64,000 bases of DNA from the NCBI RefSeq assembly GCF_014805685.1, contig NC_060896.1:8552889-8616888 (forward strand), in the 5' to 3' direction. Under the pieces are notes generated by a model. That model saw only the letters and a program-made list of their open reading frames with translations. It ran no database searches and was not told the DNA's origin. This DNA comes from Silurus meridionalis (taxonomy: Eukaryota > Chordata > Actinopteri > Siluriformes > Siluridae). A program made the translations under genes and the position numbers. Positions within the stretch are counted from its first letter, which is position 1; each line of letters opens with the position of its first letter. This document shows positions 60,905 through 64,000 of the stretch, piece by piece.

Positions 60905-62375
60905 TTGTATATTATAATAATGACACTGCATTCCTGGAGTCCACCATTCATCTTGCAGCATTTTCTTTTCTTCAATACATATAAACCAGATTTTCAGACC
61001 TGTTGCTTTTGTTTTTTGTTTTTTATCACTCAAAATAAGTGTGTGTGTCAGGAAAAAATCAAGTCATTTTTGCATTACAAGCAAGTCATCAAGCTGCCAT
61101 CTTTATTTCGTTCACACGGGCCCTCCTGTTATTACAGGAACTGCACATACTGAGACGTAGCTCCTTCCTAAATATTTGTCAATTTCCTAACTAACAGAAG
61201 AAATAAAAACTTCCCTTCAATTGGACTAAATTTCAGCTCGGTGTCCTTATCTCCAAATGCTCCCTGCTTTTTATCCTGCTTAGCTACTCTTTTGATGTAT
61301 ATGATTTTGGTGCTTAAAAGGTTTAGAGATCAGACATTATTCAGAAGGAAGTGCGCTTTTCCTTTCATCGCTTTACTCATTAGTTTTCACCATTCAATAG
61401 ATATTCGCATTACGTTTACACTCGTTTGATTCTGAATAAAAGAATCTGTTGGTTTTGCTGGAGATAAACCTCTGCGAGGCAGATCAATAGCAGAAAGCCG
61501 TGCTTTCTGTGACCCTATGCAGTGTGAAGTCACAGATTGCTGATAACTCGTATAACAGCAAGCCGTCTCCCGTTTAGCAGGCTGTCACGTACATTCACAC
61601 CAATGCTTACAACACGAGTGCTAGAGAAGTGCTTGTCCTGTAGGCTTTATTTTGCCCCAAAAAAGTGTCAATTGTAAAATTGGAAATGGCAGCAATTGAA
61701 TTTTATTGAAGCATACTGGAGACTAGATGCACAGATATATCTACAGAACCTTTCATGTCTGGATTTGGATTGGTCTGCCTTGTAAGAAGCAGTGTTGGAG
61801 GCAAGACATTCATCAGGGCTCAGTACAAAAAAGGGATTGATAAAATTCGATGAGCCCTTTCATTTTTTTAAGCAGCTTTGTAATGTTTATGATATATTCT
61901 CTCTGTTTTGGCATTTTAAAGTATGACCTTCTAAGCATGTACTGTAAACATGTATGTCCTTTTCCTCGCATATTGTGCACACAAACAGGCGTGACGGCTT
62001 TCTGAACAAGAAACTGTCACGGAAACCCGGTGACTAAGAGCTGAAAAGCAGAAGAGTCTATAACACTCGTAATGGCTTACAGCATGTTTAGGCCAGAACA
62101 AAGCAAATGATTCATCAGGGTCAAAGACGGGTATTAATCAGATATCGGTTGTTTTTTAAGTTTCTAGTGATTTGTTTATTTTTTTCCTCACAGGGTTTAA
62201 AATAGCAAAATATTTCTGGCTTTTTTTTAACATGCTGCTGTTTGTTTTATTGAGTAGAGGGGTGAAATTAGAAAGGTTAGCATGAAATAAAGTATTCCTT
62301 TGCATCAAATTTGAAAAATGCTGCCTAGAAAATCCAAACTCCAGCAGATCCAGTCCAATGATCTTTTTCTTGATT
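60905..62375 (+). other. srgap1 intron 8 segment, no gene seen
   Basis: AT-rich DNA, no recognised repeats or exons. The expected next srgap1 exon (human VKKTTEATLQ..) was looked for and not found. Confidence 0.5.
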
Positions 62376-62378
62376 GTA

Positions 62379-62381
<3 letters not shown>

Positions 62382-62413
<32 letters not shown>

Positions 62414-62415
62414 AC

Positions 62416-62453
<38 letters not shown>
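62382..62453. repeat. (TTA)n microsatellite
   Basis: TTA units over about 72 bases with one interruption (ATAACTATT) near 62411-62419. Confidence 0.95.
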
Positions 62454-62454
<1 letters not shown>

Positions 62455-62546
62455 GGTTTTATGTATTTTTTATTTATTTTACATAATTTTTTATTTATTT
62501 ATGTTATAAATTATAATTATAAATTACATAGGTGTGTATACATTCT

Positions 62547-62640
62547 TGGTTTGAAAGAGGCAGTTGGTTTGAAAGAGGCAGATGTATGATCCGCTGTGGC
62601 AACCCCTAACGGGAGCAGCCGAAAGAAGAAGAAGAAGGAG
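62547..62640 (+). mobile_element. LINE 3'-terminal fragment, third copy
   Basis: Contains GATCCGCTGTGGCAACCCCT followed by AACGGGAGCAGCCGAAAG and an AAG-rich tail. It is almost identical to the 3' end at about 21899-21940 and so the same family. The part GGTTTGAAAGAGGCAG occurs twice in direct tandem at its start. Confidence 0.8.
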
Positions 62641-62749
62641 TGTATACATTCATTAATCTTAAGTAACAGGTCAAGGCCAAGAAGGATCCTAGTTCTATCA
62701 AAGAAACTCCGTTTGTAGGATTGAAATACACACTGAATAGGATTTTTAC

Positions 62750-62880
62750 ACACACCTAGGGAAATTTTCACGTAGCCAGGACATTTACGGCATGGTTTAG
62801 GATGTTGGAGGAAACCAGATGTAGGAGGAAACCATGGACAAGCAGAACAACTGCATGGAGACAGCAACCCATTCTCAGTG
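62750..62880 (+). repeat. Dispersed repeat with 'ggaggaaacca' core
   Basis: TGTTGGAGGAAACCAGATGT, GAGGAAACCATGGAC and CTGCATGGAGACAGCAACCC look like a decayed form of the same common fish block as at 41835, in this case in + orientation. Low divergence information; family not named. Confidence 0.4.
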
Positions 62881-64000
62881 TAGAACCACAGTCCTTGGAG
62901 ATGTAAGGTGAAGATGTAATGCTATCTTCTGGTTAATATATTTGTATACTCAGTGGAAATTATACTGACTTAAGCCTATTTTATCTTCCACTCTGTTGGT
63001 GAAACATCAGTGACACAAACATGCCATGCTTGTATTTTTGGTGTTACATGTTCCTGTTCCAGCATCCTGGACACTTTTGTTTCTTACCGTTGATTGAGAT
63101 GGACCTAGGCGGTTAGTGTCCATTACCTGGTGTTATCTTTCTTTAATCTGTATGGGATTGGGTGCAACACTGTCTGACCCTTAGTGTTAATAAGGGGGTA
63201 TGAACTCGCCTGTGTGTGTTAGAGTTCTGTCCACAAGTTTTACTGCCCATAAAACTCTGAGGCTGATGGTCACAGAGGTTTGTATGCGCATGCTCGAAAG
63301 CTTGGTTTTATTAGTCTCCTCTGAGCGTCCCTCAAAGGGTATAAATGATTATATACAAGCTGAGTATGCCTGATAGTCTCTCAGAGAGCGAGAGAGAGTT
63401 CTAGCTTTTGCGTTATCCCAGTTTTGGACCTTCCTTTTTCTCCAACCTTTGATTTCCATTGTTTAATATTGGCCATGTAATTATTTGTTATAAATTTTTT
63501 TAATACAGGTTATTGTCTGGTCTGCGTTTCAAATAATGTGCTTCATAGGTTTTGTTGGTCAAAAAAAAATAAATAGATGGAATAAAACATTTTCCGTTCC
63601 CAGCATTCTTTATGGAAATGCGGAGCGGCGGGTGAGGAAGGAGCTAAATTAATTCTAAAAGCATAAGTGAATAACATCCCTCTCAGGCTTCCTGCAGGAA
63701 GAGTTCTGCAAATTGATTGGTTTTATATTGGTGTCATGTTCAAGGTCTGATGAATTTGTACATGGTGAATATGAGAGCAGAATTCCTGTATAGTTCTCTT
63801 TCTTCACCTGCTTTTTAATTCAGTTGTTGATTTATGTGCTTGTCTGTGTATATGTGTATGATATGTGTAAGATTTGTTGTGTCTGTTTTCTCTTCCTAAC
63901 TATTTTCAGTCAAGCGCATACAAAAGAAAAAACATCCCAATCTACTGGTGCTGGTTCCAAAAGTTCATTGTTCTAAACGAGATTGGAAACCAGGTTATTG
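62881..64000 (+). other. srgap1 intron 8, right edge, no gene seen
   Basis: AT-rich DNA without recognised exons. A CTATTTTCAG acceptor-like motif at 63900-63909 is followed by a frame that does not resemble srGAP and is not called. The window ends inside the intron. Confidence 0.5.

Noticed and set aside
63900..64000. Possible srgap1 exon 9 after CTATTTTCAG
   Set aside because: The sequence that follows does not encode the expected VKKTTEATLQ continuation in any frame.

Overview
The window looks like nuclear DNA from a teleost fish. It is AT-rich and intron-rich, with GT-AG spliced vertebrate genes, many (TA)n and (GT)n microsatellites, and many Tc1/mariner and hAT remnants plus a tRNA-derived SINE with the usual fish core. 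The repeat mix is compatible with an otophysan such as a catfish, but this is an inference and no species is assigned. Nothing bacterial, viral or CRISPR-like was seen.

Two protein genes are present, both on the + strand. (1) About 490-4870 holds the 3' part of rxylt1 (TMEM5), a Golgi ribitol-5-phosphate xylosyltransferase of the dystroglycan glycan pathway. Five coding exons give about 386 residues and the stop; the first exon, with the membrane anchor, lies upstream of the window. (2) From 8111 to beyond the right edge lies srgap1, the SLIT-ROBO Rho GTPase-activating protein 1. The start codon and eight coding exons are visible (376 codons, the F-BAR half). The rest of the F-BAR extension, RhoGAP and SH3 exons lie downstream. 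The order RXYLT1-SRGAP1 on one strand is the same as on human chromosome 12q14, which supports both identifications. The two proteins have no known shared pathway; their adjacency is conserved synteny.

Layout: 1-492 rxylt1 intron with a Tc1-type remnant; 493-3982 rxylt1 exons, with a large intron carrying decayed nested transposons; 3983-4870 3' UTR; 4944-7080 intergenic block of SINE, full-length decayed Tc1 and another Tc1-type fragment; 7160 candidate CTCF motif; about 7280-8110 srgap1 promoter/5' UTR with short uORFs; 8181-34389 the 26-kb first intron, with hAT, LINE, a nearly intact Tc1 and MITEs; 34390-59601 exons 2-8 separated by introns with four pogo/Tigger-type MITEs, an internally deleted Tc1, LINE tails and an hAT MITE; 59602-64000 intron 8.

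I found no convincing new biological system. The most useful oddities are an open, frame-preserving intron in rxylt1 that encodes a hydrophobic segment, a DD34E Tc1 transposase broken by one apparent single-base frameshift, two hAT MITEs with perfect 8-bp target duplications, a decayed tandem repeat split by a MITE, and a CTCF-like site between the two genes. All family names come from recognising sequence by eye; no search was run.
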